Shown here piece by piece: positions 1 through 9,920 of a DNA stretch of 64,000 nt. Both the position numbers and the translations under genes were made by a program. Each line of letters begins with the position of its first letter. Position 1 is the stretch's first letter. The notes below the pieces were generated by a model. The model was not told the origin of the DNA. It made no database searches and worked only from the letters and a program-made list of their open reading frames with translations. Source of the DNA: Symsagittifera roscoffensis (taxonomy: Eukaryota; Xenacoelomorpha; Acoela; Convolutidae); contig NC_087068.1 in NCBI RefSeq assembly GCF_963678635.1, positions 49,743,724 to 49,807,723 of the forward strand, written 5' to 3'.

Positions 1-105
1 TCTGGTGCGACCATAAGTCTCGAACAAGACCTTACTAGATTAGAATTAACCAAAAATAGATTAGAAATTAGACAAAAACATTTACAAAATGTTATACGAC
101 AATAA
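1..105 (+). CDS. C-terminal tail of an ORF entering from the left (partial)
   Basis: Frame 1 is open from the first base to a TAA at 103-105, giving 34 residues. The residues form a charged amphipathic stretch rich in Glu, Leu, Arg and Lys (for example ISLEQDLTRLELTKNRLEIR), typical of a coiled coil. Base use (A-rich, G-poor) matches the retroelement downstream, so it may be the end of an additional element ORF or of an older neighbouring copy. The start lies outside the window. I do not recognise the product. Confidence 0.4.
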   Translation, partial: SGATISLEQDLTRLELTKNRLEIRQKHLQNVIRQ

Positions 106-322
106 TTTAATTGAAATGTCTCTCCGACTCAATAGATCAGAGCCAATATTCCGAACCATAACAGAACTACCCGGAATTGGAAGAAGACCTCGAACCAAAG
201 ACGACATACGACAAAGTAGAAACTTGCCGTATAGTTATATGATAGTTCGGCAAAAGCCAGAACAAACTTTTATATTTCGAATATTACTTGCAATGAATTT
301 AGATTTCCATTTGCAAACATAA
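89..322 (+). CDS. Small hypothetical ORF, 77 aa
   Basis: This ORF begins at an ATG with A at -3, overlaps the end of the preceding frame by 17 nt and runs to a TAA at 320-322. The product is basic in the middle, with a cluster around residues 28-45 (Arg, Lys, Arg), and has no motif I recognise. The overlapping stop/start layout resembles other junctions in the retroelement, which is the only reason to keep it. It may be a chance ORF. Confidence 0.2.
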   Translation: MLYDNNLIEMSLRLNRSEPIFRTITELPGIGRRPRTKDDIRQSRNLPYSYMIVRQKPEQTFIFRILLAMNLDFHLQT

Positions 323-651
323 AACCTTGAAGTTACTCTTCAAAATCATTTCAGGCGCTAAACAAAATTAATATTATACAATAACGATTGATAAAAAGAT
401 CTAAGATCGTTTTCCTAAAACTCTGCAGTATTATACAAAACATGTTTGAAAAATATTTATTGGAAAATAAAAATAAAAATTAGTAGCATGACAATAAATG
501 GTTAGTAATCATAAATCATCCTGTTGTTCCAGCTTCATCACCTAAAACATAACAGCAATCATCAACTCACTAATATCATCAAAACACTAAATTTTTCCTT
601 TACACAAATTTAAAACTTTATCAAAATTTAAAGTCACTTAATTTTAAAACC

Positions 652-738
652 AGATCATCAAGGCTTATCCTTGGATCTTAAATCATTTTCTACTTAATTA
701 AATTTTAAATTTGATCATCAAGGCTTATCCTTGGATCA
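652..738 (+). repeat. Two direct copies of a stem-loop motif in the leader
   Basis: The 22-nt word starting GATCATCAAGG and ending CCTTGGATC occurs at about 654-677 and 714-737. Within each copy CAAGG and CCTTG can pair around a CTTAT loop, and the flanking GATC words extend the stem with a small bulge. Duplicate hairpins in a retroelement leader could serve packaging, dimerisation or translation, but this is inference. Confidence 0.5.
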
Positions 739-954
739 AACAGAACAACTTTGTTCTCCCCCACCCACTTAATTAGTGTCTAACGACCTCAAACGTCGAT
801 TCACTACCCAACCCTTTCTAAAGACCCAAGACTAATAGAAATTTTGGAACAAAACTAATCATTCAAATTAGGATAAACAGTGAAGAACTTCGGTTATTCA
901 TCCTTCACTTGACCCCCCCCCCTCTTACCAGACCCAGGATAAATCTTAGACATA

Positions 955-960
955 GTAAGT
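955..960 (+). promoter_or_regulatory. Candidate 5' splice donor in leader
   Basis: GTAAGT matches the metazoan donor consensus and lies upstream of the first AUG of the leader. A second and third match lie at 1061 and 1071. A donor here, joined to an acceptor before the env region, would give a spliced env mRNA with the same AUG-free leader. This is predicted from consensus only. Confidence 0.35.
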
Positions 961-1255
961 TTAAAATAGTATCTAACGAACTACTCGCGTTCTAATTATA
1001 CCTGAACCTTGTGGATCGATTTACTATTCTCCAACCCTTGAACACAATCACTACCCCTAAGTAAGATTAAGTAAGTTAACACCTTAGCTTATACTAGTCA
1101 CGAGAAAGTAAAAATCATTCTTCGGAATCGATATACTTTTCTCTCCAACCCTGAACAAAAAGACCCAGGTTAAGCTAACCAAAAAATCGTAAGAACTAAC
1201 AGTTTAAGAAAATAGAAATCATTTAACAACCTTTGCATCCGTCATTCTAAACCTT

Positions 1256-1723
1256 ATGTCATTTAAAAACCTAGGAAATAAACAAACAATCATTTTACAC
1301 AATTGTGAAATAGATAACAAAAAATACGACCTTGTAATCACACCTCATACACAAACAGTTGGATACATTCGAACAAAACGACAAACACTAAAGAGGAAAA
1401 TAATAACTAAACAAAGACAAATAACACGAAAAAGATTTTCAAAAAATCGAAACGCATTTTCAGAATCAGAAACCAACAGTTTAGACGAACTTTACAAACT
1501 AAAAGAATCAATAGATAAAACTTGCCCACTTCACGATCAATTATATTTTTCTGACTCAGAAACAACTTCAAATTCATCACAAAGAGGAAAAAGAAGAATA
1601 AAAAAACAGTATAAACACAAACCAGTACATTTATACAATTGGAATCAACCAATTCGACACATTAATAATTACATATTAACAGTCATCGAACGAAAAAATG
1701 AGTTCAACACACACCCCAGGTGA
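1256..1723 (+). CDS. ORF1: small basic protein, 155 aa, of the retroelement
   Basis: This is the first AUG after the 755-nt AUG-free leader, and it has a poor context (C at -3, T at +4). The product is strongly basic: one Arg/Lys-rich stretch covers about residues 40-67 and another, with RGKRRIKK, lies near 110-120. Between them is an acidic Ser/Glu patch. The only methionine is the first residue. The ORF overlaps the gag-pol start by 26 nt in another frame. Position and charge suggest an RNA-binding accessory or regulatory protein, but I recognise no homologue and assign no function. The lack of any internal AUG, in or out of frame, argues that it is real and read before gag-pol by leaky scanning. 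Confidence 0.65.
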   Translation: MSFKNLGNKQTIILHNCEIDNKKYDLVITPHTQTVGYIRTKRQTLKRKIITKQRQITRKRFSKNRNAFSESETNSLDELYKLKESIDKTCPLHDQLYFSDSETTSNSSQRGKRRIKKQYKHKPVHLYNWNQPIRHINNYILTVIERKNEFNTHPR

Positions 1724-4700
1724 CGAAACTCCAGATGATGATGAAATCTTTCCCTTTATAGTAGACGCAGATACTGATAGAGGACAACACATATTTTGTC
1801 AAAATTTACTCGTAAATTTATTTGAACCCGGAATCAGTCCATGTAAAACAGAGTTCCCCGATGTAAAAATCAAAAGACAAATCATAGATCACTATCTAAA
1901 AGATATATGCAACATAACACAACAGTATGGAATCTACTCTATAGAATTCACCTCCCCAAACCACAATAATAGAACATATACTATTCAAACAGACGATCTT
2001 GATTTAGAATTTTCGAAAGTTTTTTCAGAATATATAAAAAGCATCCAATACCATAACTCACAAAGAGCAAACTCCATATTCACCAATGAAGTTTTCGCAA
2101 TAATATATAGTTATATTTCGATATTAGAAAATGAACTTCCATTAACAAATGTCTCACCGACAGAAACATCTAAACATTTAAGAGTACGACATGAAATCAC
2201 ACTACTCTCTAGTTATTTAAACATCATTAAAGAAAATTTCACGAAAGACGACGTTTCACAACATACCAAACACGATTTACAAAAAATTTTAGCATGGTTC
2301 ATAATAGATTATTTCACACACAATATTGATTTAATTGCACAAGCAAGAAAAAATTTTAGACCCCAAAATTCGAACGATGATACCGCTATCACAGAACAAT
2401 CAGATTATGTTTGGGACCCCGAATGGTCTCATCCCGCATTTATAAGCTTTCCACAATCAATCTCAAGTCAAGCAATAGGTACAATATCTTACATAAGAGA
2501 TTATGTAAGAGTAACACCATTAACAATTGATGCAACTCCATTAAACTATAATACATTTTTACCCGATACACAAAATAATAGTTTAAACTCTACAGTCATA
2601 CACAATGAAAACCTCAATGGAACTAGGAATCTTACTCAACAAGATATCCAGACACCATCACACTTCATAAATGAAGAAATTGTACACACAACAACTACAC
2701 AACAAAGTATTTCACCAATACGCCCAAATTTAACAACACCAAGAAATACAAATCCTTCACAAACACAGGTAACCTTACAATCAACCGTTAAACCTTCGGT
2801 TGCCCCTAAATATTCACATATGGATTACCAAACATACAGACCCATGACAATACCATCAAAAACACGCAAAACATTCACTAGAAACAACTTTGCAGACCAT
2901 AATTATAATTATACACATCCATCAAAAACAAATTATCAACCACAAAGGAATTTTAACCAATATACAAAACCTCGAAACTGGGATAACCCAACAGCCCAAT
3001 ATAATTCCAAAAATTTTCAACCAAATCCTCCACAGGATCGCAGTGAAAATTACCCATTTTTTCAACAAAATAAAAATAAAAAACAGAAATCTTATCAAAT
3101 GGATTATTTATCCTCAGATGATGATTTCTTACAACCAGATATATTTGCACCAAATACTCAAGAATATCGTAGACAAGGAATACAGAGAACACATACAAAT
3201 CATAGAAATTTTTCTCCACAACCAATAGATGCACATAATCAACAACCAATTCAACAACAAAATCTAATTAATACACAATCTTCTCAACCAATTCAACAAC
3301 AAAATCCAATGACTGCACACTCGTATCAACCATCACAAATGCAAAATGAAATACCACTCCCATATTATCTTCAACAACATGAAATAACAAGAAACCAACT
3401 TTCAAATTTTTCTCAAATGCCAAATGCAGCAGAATCATTACAAATGACAATGAATCCATACCTTATGGGTGGATCATCAATAACATCAAACAAACCTTTA
3501 ATGGTTTTCACAGGAACAGACCCTGAATACTCTGTAGAAGATTATTTAAATGCAGTAACAGCAAATTTGATTTTAAATATAGGACCTGAACCAATTAATA
3601 CGCCACTACATCAAAACTGGATACATCGACGCACAGCGTTAATACAAACAACCTTAGATGGCGCAGCCCAAAAATGGTTTTCAGTACTACCTCTAGAAAT
3701 AAAATCAAACTGGAAAAGATTTACACAAGAATTTTCAAAAATGTTTGACTCCGAAAGAAACAAACAACAACAAAGAGTTTTATGTAATGAAATTCGCAGA
3801 TTACCAAACGAAACCATCAAGCAAATAGCAGTACGAATCGAAACACTAGTTCGAAAAGCATATTCACTAAATACACATGACTATAAAAACACAAAGATGA
3901 CAGAAATCTTAATGATGACCTTAACACCACAATTAAGGAAAATAGCAATAAAAAAGAGAGCATCTCATCCTTCTTCAATTCGAGAACCCGATTTAGATTT
4001 TCGAAAACTAGTAGACAAACTAGAACAAGCAGAAATCACGATGAAACTAGAAGAAACGGAAAATCTGAAATTACAATACGTTAACAAAATTGAAACGACT
4101 TCCACTAATATTAATAATATACAGGAATCAGAAACAGACCTCGTTGAAAAAATCACTGAAATACTAAATATTTATGAAAAGAACCCAAACTTCAAAGGCA
4201 AACCATCTTTCAAAAAATGGTGTAATTATTGCCGACGATACGGACATAGTATTTCCGAATGTAGACAAAAACAGCAAGATAGTCAAAATAAACCTCAAAA
4301 ATACAAAGAACCAAATAAATCATTCTATCAATACATGAAAAAAGATCAAAATCTACCAAACAAAAATGTATACAGCAACAACAGTTCAGGAAAGCCACTT
4401 CCGAACAATACAAGTTATACAAGAAATCAATCCCCATATAACTCAAGTTATAGAGGAAGATCACCAGAACGAAGAAATACACAAAATTCATCACAAAATC
4501 ACTACAATAGACCAAATAGTAGAAATAACTACTCCAGATCAAATTCAAATACACAACGATTTGTTTCTAGATCTAATTCCCAATCAAGAAATAACTACTA
4601 TCCAAACAACCAATCACGAAATTCATCATACAATAGGAATAGAAACTACTCCTATAATCGAAATAGAAGTTATTCAAACAACCGAAACCAGAATTATCCG

Positions 4701-7700
4701 AACAATCGATCAAGGAATAACTCATATAATAGATCGAACTATAACAGACCAAACAATAACTACCAAAACAGATCGCGAAATAATTCACAAAATCGACACC
4801 CAAGTTATAATAATCGTTACAGAAATTATTCCCAATCACCACATAGGAATAATAATAACTATAATAATTCTAATAATCGTCATAGAAGTAATACACCTAA
4901 ACATCAAAGGCAAATCAATCAAGTACAATCTAACCCAGAAACAACATCAGACCCTCCAGGTATTGATGACACAGTAACTGATGCGTTACAACTCAATCAA
5001 ATAAACTGTACATCATCAGATTCAGAAAGTGATACTGAAAACACTCTTGCTATCAATATGATAAAAGTCGAAAATGACTATGAATCTGTCATATATGAAC
5101 AACCCTTTCCATCACACATATATGAAAATCAATCAGAATTTCTTCAAAATCATTACACTACACCCATAAATTCCACACCAACGACACAAGAAACAAATGA
5201 GATTAACACTACAAATCAAACCAATAAAAATACCAAAACAAAATGCTTGAATACAAACCACATTTATCAAAATATACAAAAAGAACAACCCAAAGAAAAA
5301 ATTTGGACAATACCATTTCTCTTAGAAAGCCCAAGAAATAAAGAATTTCAACCACCAGACCTTGAAATAGATTTTTTAATTGATTCAGGAGCAGAATCAA
5401 ACATAATAAACATTCCCACATGGAATGAAATAAAAACTTTACATCCAAAGCTAACACCTCTTGAAACCTCCAGTAAACTAGCAACAGCACAAGGATCAAC
5501 ATTGATAAACTACGGAAAAATCCAATTATTTCTCCTCCCTACCAGAACAATGGAGCAAAGCAAAATTTTAAATAAGCCATTTAAACAAATATTCCATATC
5601 ACTGATATTAAATATAATATCATTGGAATACCATTTATTTCGAAGTATATACCAACAATTAACATCCTAAATAGTAAAATATTAATCAAAGATAAATATA
5701 CAAAAACAAAAGAAACATCCCTAACATTTTTTCAAAGATTAAACAAACAACCACCATTCTTTTCAAAATTTTATCCAATATATAACCAACAAAGAAAACA
5801 CCTGAAACCACTATCAGGGAACATATATAATTTTTCAATCAAACAAGTTCACCAATATGATAAAGAACAAAACAAACAAAAATTTTATATGTCAGATTTT
5901 GAATTCAAACCTATTCACAAATTTTTCAAAATCACAATCTCATCAATAAAATATTTGAAAAATTCGAATTCAGATATTATTTCCTTACATGTTTATAACA
6001 ACACACCTTATCAAGTAACATTACCTTTAGGACTTTTAGGATATTGTGAAACCAATGCTACAATATCACCAATACACGAAAAAGCCTATCGCGTAAATAA
6101 TATACTCCAATTACTAGATATTTGCCAATCTACAATTCTTAATGAAGAATTATCTATAAATAATATAATAAGTAACGAAAACAGAAATACGGATTATTTC
6201 ACAAAAACTCCATATTTCAAACCTACATTCAACATCAGTAACTACACAGAGGACCAACAAAAATTTTTAACAATGTTTAATTTCCAACATTCACAAATAA
6301 CACAAGACGAATTCGAAAAGTTAGCCAAACAGCTAATTAAATATTCATCAGTCTATGCAACATCAAAATTCGATGTTGGCAAAATCAGTTCATCACTACA
6401 TCTCCCATTAAAACCAAACGCAGTTTTCAAAAAACAGAGAGCAAGTAAAGTACCAATTCACTTACATGATAAAGTAAACAGATTACTCGATATTTTAGAA
6501 CAATACAACATCATATCACCAGTTAATAAAGAAGAACAACCAAAAGGCAACACATTTATCAACCCCGTTATCATTCTAGCTAAAGGAGAATCATTAAAAA
6601 TCGTTCTCGATGCTAGATACCTCAATTCACTTATAGATGAATCAAAATGTAATTGGCCCATTGAACCAATACAAGTTATTTTAACAAAAATAAACGGCAA
6701 ATACTTCACAACCGCCGACATGAATAGTGCATACAATCAAATGCCACTAGATGAACAATCACGACGTTTAACACAATTTGTTATCGGAAACCAACAATAT
6801 GAATTTAACCGCTTATTCTATGGAATATCCATAGGACCAGCAGCATTTTCAGCTTTTATGAGCAAAATTTTTAGACCACTAATACTCAAGAAAAACGCAA
6901 TCACCTATCTAGACGATGTTTTTATGCAATCACAAACAAAAGACGAAATGTTCAACGTTTTAGAAAAATATCACCAAATACTTCAGAACGAAAATCTGAA
7001 GGCCGCCCCCGATAAATCACACTTCTTTTTAACAAGAGTTAAATTCTTAGGACATAACATCGAAAGAAAAACAATCACCCCACTGAAATCACGCATTGAC
7101 GCTATTCAAAAACTTCAACCACCAACAAATAAAAAGAAAATCCAAGAATTCCTTGGAATGTTAAACTTTTTAAGTAAATATGTTTATAAAATGCAATTAT
7201 ATCTACGACCATTTTACAACATCCTTAGACAACAAAATAATTTTGAATGGAATACAGAACATCAAACACGATTTGAAGAAATAAAGAAACTTTTAACTGA
7301 ACAAATTTCAAACACAATTCCAGACCCTGATCAACCATTTTATGCAATGTGCGACGCTTCGAACTTTGGCATCGGCGCAGCACTATTACAATCACATAAT
7401 GGTACAAATAAAATGAACTTGATATCAGCAAATTCTCGATTATTCACTCAAGCAGAGCTACGACTCTCAACTCTAATGAGAGAATGTACAGCCATAATAT
7501 ATACACTGACAGAATATGAATTTCTGATACTTGGATCAAAACATCCAACAGTTCTATTCACAGACCATAAACCAATCATCTTTCTCTTCACACAGAAATC
7601 TAACCCAAACCACCGAGTTTACAGATTTCAACTAATTCTAATGAAATTTCCAAACTTACATATAGTTTGGACTGCAGGAAAAAATCTTGCATTACCAGAC

Positions 7701-9920
7701 ACCTTAAGTCGAAATACACCACCTGAATTACTTACACGAAAAACAACAGTTGAAATACCCAAAAATATAAAATTCTACCTTGCAGAAAACGAAACATCAC
7801 CTCGATTAGAATGCAAATATGCAGTTAAAACTGATATTGAACAATCACAAATAAATAATTTACAACATTTCCCACTTTATTTAGATTGTCAAAATAATCA
7901 TTATGAAGTTGATTTACTTGAAACATCAACCTTCAAACCAATCCCATATTCTCAATGGATAAAAAATAACACCCAACAAAAACGAACAAAACAACGCCCG
8001 CCTAAAACAGACCATTTTCCACTAATTGAAAAAGAAGATTTAACTGATAAAATAAATTTATCAGGACCACAAACAAATGATTCAAAATACACAATAAATC
8101 AAGTTTTTGACCTTCACGACCCACTTGATACAATACCCTTATCTACATTAGAAATCGAAAACATTTTTCTCCCCCCAACAGAAACAATTACAATTTCAAC
8201 ACTGAAACAATATCAAAACCTTGACCCAGTAATTCGACAACTGAAATCATGGCACAAATATAAAACTAAACCTATCAAAGCAGATTCAACCATTTTAGGA
8301 AATAAAACACTCCTCCGATATTTTCGAAAATTCAATAATACAACAATTAACGAAAACACAGACCTTCTAGAATACAAATTAAATGAATCTACAGTTCCAT
8401 GTCTCCCTTTAAGTATGATTCTTATAGCTTTTAATATTTCACATACACAAAATATTAAAGGACACTCTGGATCAGAAAAAACATATTCAAATTTTATACA
8501 AAATTTTTACTTCCCAAATGCACCAATCTGGATAAAAGTACTATGCAATGATTGTATAATATGTCAGCTAAATAAACCTTACCCAAATCAAAAACAAATA
8601 GCACAAAAACAAGATTTTAAAGGACAAAGTTTGTACTTTAATCATCGTATCTCATTTGATACTAAAGGACCAATTTCACCCTCATCAGAAGGAAACTCCT
8701 ACATTATGGTAATTGTTGACGCATTTACACATTATGTAGCACTTAACCCAGTACCACATTGTAACGCTTATTACGCTTACACAACACTCTATGAACACTG
8801 GATAGCAAAATTCGGACTACCAGAAATTTTAGTTACAGACAATGGTACAGAATTCATAAATAATGAAATAATAACACTATGTCATTTATACAACATTAAA
8901 CACAAACCACGTACATCTCATGCACCTTGGACAAACGGCTTAGTCGAAGGTATGAACCGTTCACTACAAGAATATCTTAGATGTATCATCAACGGAAATG
9001 ATACAAAATATACCGAATGGTCAGCAGATGTAAAATTATTTCCCTTCGCATATAATTCACAAATTACGACAACTTTAGGAATGTCACCATATGAAATGGT
9101 TTTTAACCAAAAGCCACGCAAACCAATAATGTTTACAGCAAATTCTCATAAAAACGCACAAGGTTATTGTCAACCAAATAAAGACTCAATTTGTTATAAC
9201 CTCCCATTACATACGCACGATGAAGATCATTTTCATCACCCACAAATTCTTAAATTAGCCTCCGGTACACACACCGAATGGATTTTAAATAGAGATAAGA
9301 AACACAATGAAATTTACCAAAAAATAACGAAAAAGTTATTACAAAGACAAAACATAAATGAACAAATCAATTCACGCTTTACACCAGCTTCCGATTTAAA
9401 AATTGGAACATTTGTTTTAATACCTAATTTTAATACTCAAAAAGGAATTTCTAAAAAATTACAACCCCTCCGAAAAGGACCCTACCAAATAATTGCAAAA
9501 CCCACTGATGTCACATATAAAATTACCGACTCAAACAAAAAAGAAATCGTTCAACATCGAAACAACCTATTACCTTATTACCCAAAAGAATACGCACTCC
9601 GCGAATTAACTCAATTATATTCTTTCACAGGATTAAAAATCATTCAAAATGAACCACATCTGAAAAACACAGAACAAAATGATAACCCCACCGAAAATCA
9701 AAACACAAAACCAACCGCCACCAAAAACAATACACAAAACCATAAAGAATCTCCAAAACCAAGAAAAAATAGAAAAATGACAGAACAAATAATACCCCAA
9801 GAAGAAATAGACAAATCAGAACATAGAAAAACAACAAGACTCCGAAATCAACCACGTAAAAACTACAAAATGTTCATCCCCCAATCTAAAATATTAAAGA
9901 AAGTAGAATTTAAAAAGTAA
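1698..9920 (+). CDS. gag-pol: Gag-Pol polyprotein, Ty3/gypsy-type, 2740 aa, single uninterrupted frame
   Basis: This is the structural and replication polyprotein of a Metaviridae-like retroelement. Visible domains in order: an N-terminal region of about 600 residues ending in an Asn/Gln/Thr-rich linker; a capsid-like retrotransposon Gag region at about 605-800; a CCHC zinc knuckle C842-X2-C845-X4-H850-X4-C855; an Asn/Arg/Ser/Tyr low-complexity tract at about 870-1070; an aspartic protease with D1229-S-G-A; reverse transcriptase with YLDD at 1737-1740; RNase H from about D1886; an integrase zinc-binding region at about 2245-2292; a DDE core D2321, D2381, E2417 (exactly 35 residues between the last two); a GPY/F module near 2594; and a basic tail. 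The start ATG at 1698 has A at -3. No frameshift or internal stop separates gag from pol, which is unusual. All catalytic residues I can identify are intact, implying recent activity. Confidence 0.93.
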   Translation: MSSTHTPGDETPDDDEIFPFIVDADTDRGQHIFCQNLLVNLFEPGISPCKTEFPDVKIKRQIIDHYLKDICNITQQYGIYSIEFTSPNHNNRTYTIQTDDLDLEFSKVFSEYIKSIQYHNSQRANSIFTNEVFAIIYSYISILENELPLTNVSPTETSKHLRVRHEITLLSSYLNIIKENFTKDDVSQHTKHDLQKILAWFIIDYFTHNIDLIAQARKNFRPQNSNDDTAITEQSDYVWDPEWSHPAFISFPQSISSQAIGTISYIRDYVRVTPLTIDATPLNYNTFLPDTQNNSLNSTVIHNENLNGTRNLTQQDIQTPSHFINEEIVHTTTTQQSISPIRPNLTTPRNTNPSQTQVTLQSTVKPSVAPKYSHMDYQTYRPMTIPSKTRKTFTRNNFADHNYNYTHPSKTNYQPQRNFNQYTKPRNWDNPTAQYNSKNFQPNPPQDRSENYPFFQQNKNKKQKSYQMDYLSSDDDFLQPDIFAPNTQEYRRQGIQRTHTNHRNFSPQPIDAHNQQPIQQQNLINTQSSQPIQQQNPMTAHSYQPSQMQNEIPLPYYLQQHEITRNQLSNFSQMPNAAESLQMTMNPYLMGGSSITSNKPLMVFTGTDPEYSVEDYLNAVTANLILNIGPEPINTPLHQNWIHRRTALIQTTLDGAAQKWFSVLPLEIKSNWKRFTQEFSKMFDSERNKQQQRVLCNEIRRLPNETIKQIAVRIETLVRKAYSLNTHDYKNTKMTEILMMTLTPQLRKIAIKKRASHPSSIREPDLDFRKLVDKLEQAEITMKLEETENLKLQYVNKIETTSTNINNIQESETDLVEKITEILNIYEKNPNFKGKPSFKKWCNYCRRYGHSISECRQKQQDSQNKPQKYKEPNKSFYQYMKKDQNLPNKNVYSNNSSGKPLPNNTSYTRNQSPYNSSYRGRSPERRNTQNSSQNHYNRPNSRNNYSRSNSNTQRFVSRSNSQSRNNYYPNNQSRNSSYNRNRNYSYNRNRSYSNNRNQNYPNNRSRNNSYNRSNYNRPNNNYQNRSRNNSQNRHPSYNNRYRNYSQSPHRNNNNYNNSNNRHRSNTPKHQRQINQVQSNPETTSDPPGIDDTVTDALQLNQINCTSSDSESDTENTLAINMIKVENDYESVIYEQPFPSHIYENQSEFLQNHYTTPINSTPTTQETNEINTTNQTNKNTKTKCLNTNHIYQNIQKEQPKEKIWTIPFLLESPRNKEFQPPDLEIDFLIDSGAESNIINIPTWNEIKTLHPKLTPLETSSKLATAQGSTLINYGKIQLFLLPTRTMEQSKILNKPFKQIFHITDIKYNIIGIPFISKYIPTINILNSKILIKDKYTKTKETSLTFFQRLNKQPPFFSKFYPIYNQQRKHLKPLSGNIYNFSIKQVHQYDKEQNKQKFYMSDFEFKPIHKFFKITISSIKYLKNSNSDIISLHVYNNTPYQVTLPLGLLGYCETNATISPIHEKAYRVNNILQLLDICQSTILNEELSINNIISNENRNTDYFTKTPYFKPTFNISNYTEDQQKFLTMFNFQHSQITQDEFEKLAKQLIKYSSVYATSKFDVGKISSSLHLPLKPNAVFKKQRASKVPIHLHDKVNRLLDILEQYNIISPVNKEEQPKGNTFINPVIILAKGESLKIVLDARYLNSLIDESKCNWPIEPIQVILTKINGKYFTTADMNSAYNQMPLDEQSRRLTQFVIGNQQYEFNRLFYGISIGPAAFSAFMSKIFRPLILKKNAITYLDDVFMQSQTKDEMFNVLEKYHQILQNENLKAAPDKSHFFLTRVKFLGHNIERKTITPLKSRIDAIQKLQPPTNKKKIQEFLGMLNFLSKYVYKMQLYLRPFYNILRQQNNFEWNTEHQTRFEEIKKLLTEQISNTIPDPDQPFYAMCDASNFGIGAALLQSHNGTNKMNLISANSRLFTQAELRLSTLMRECTAIIYTLTEYEFLILGSKHPTVLFTDHKPIIFLFTQKSNPNHRVYRFQLILMKFPNLHIVWTAGKNLALPDTLSRNTPPELLTRKTTVEIPKNIKFYLAENETSPRLECKYAVKTDIEQSQINNLQHFPLYLDCQNNHYEVDLLETSTFKPIPYSQWIKNNTQQKRTKQRPPKTDHFPLIEKEDLTDKINLSGPQTNDSKYTINQVFDLHDPLDTIPLSTLEIENIFLPPTETITISTLKQYQNLDPVIRQLKSWHKYKTKPIKADSTILGNKTLLRYFRKFNNTTINENTDLLEYKLNESTVPCLPLSMILIAFNISHTQNIKGHSGSEKTYSNFIQNFYFPNAPIWIKVLCNDCIICQLNKPYPNQKQIAQKQDFKGQSLYFNHRISFDTKGPISPSSEGNSYIMVIVDAFTHYVALNPVPHCNAYYAYTTLYEHWIAKFGLPEILVTDNGTEFINNEIITLCHLYNIKHKPRTSHAPWTNGLVEGMNRSLQEYLRCIINGNDTKYTEWSADVKLFPFAYNSQITTTLGMSPYEMVFNQKPRKPIMFTANSHKNAQGYCQPNKDSICYNLPLHTHDEDHFHHPQILKLASGTHTEWILNRDKKHNEIYQKITKKLLQRQNINEQINSRFTPASDLKIGTFVLIPNFNTQKGISKKLQPLRKGPYQIIAKPTDVTYKITDSNKKEIVQHRNNLLPYYPKEYALRELTQLYSFTGLKIIQNEPHLKNTEQNDNPTENQNTKPTATKNNTQNHKESPKPRKNRKMTEQIIPQEEIDKSEHRKTTRLRNQPRKNYKMFIPQSKILKKVEFKK
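4280..4910 (+). repeat. Asn/Arg/Ser/Tyr low-complexity coding tract inside Gag-Pol
   Basis: About 200 codons between the zinc knuckle and the protease are almost only Asn, Arg, Ser, Tyr, Gln and Pro, with irregular short units such as YNRNRNYS and NNRSRNNS. The tract is basic and would be disordered, so it may act as an extended nucleic-acid-binding or condensate-forming nucleocapsid tail. That role is inference; the composition is seen directly. Confidence 0.8.

Larger units (their letters stand above)
501..1255 (+). promoter_or_regulatory. AUG-free leader of the retroelement
   Basis: I read all three forward frames and found no ATG between the one at 498-500 and the one at 1256, a run of 755 nt. 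The stretch contains three donor-like sites: GTAAGT at 955, GTAAGA at 1061 and GTAAGT at 1071. It also contains two copies of a hairpin-forming motif near 653 and 713 and a run of C at about 912-922. This is what the 5' untranslated leader of a scanned mRNA should look like. I found no convincing primer-binding site or LTR boundary, and no part of it reappears in the 3' region. Confidence 0.55.

Noticed and set aside
3..12. TGGTGCGACC as a tRNA primer-binding site at the left edge
   Set aside because: It starts with TGG like a primer-binding site, but it lies inside an open frame that continues to 105, no LTR end precedes it in the window, and the AUG-free leader only begins near 501.
2953..4842. 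Minus-strand frames opposite gag-pol
   Set aside because: They are shadows of the A-rich coding strand (Phe/Leu/Tyr-rich) with no independent evidence.
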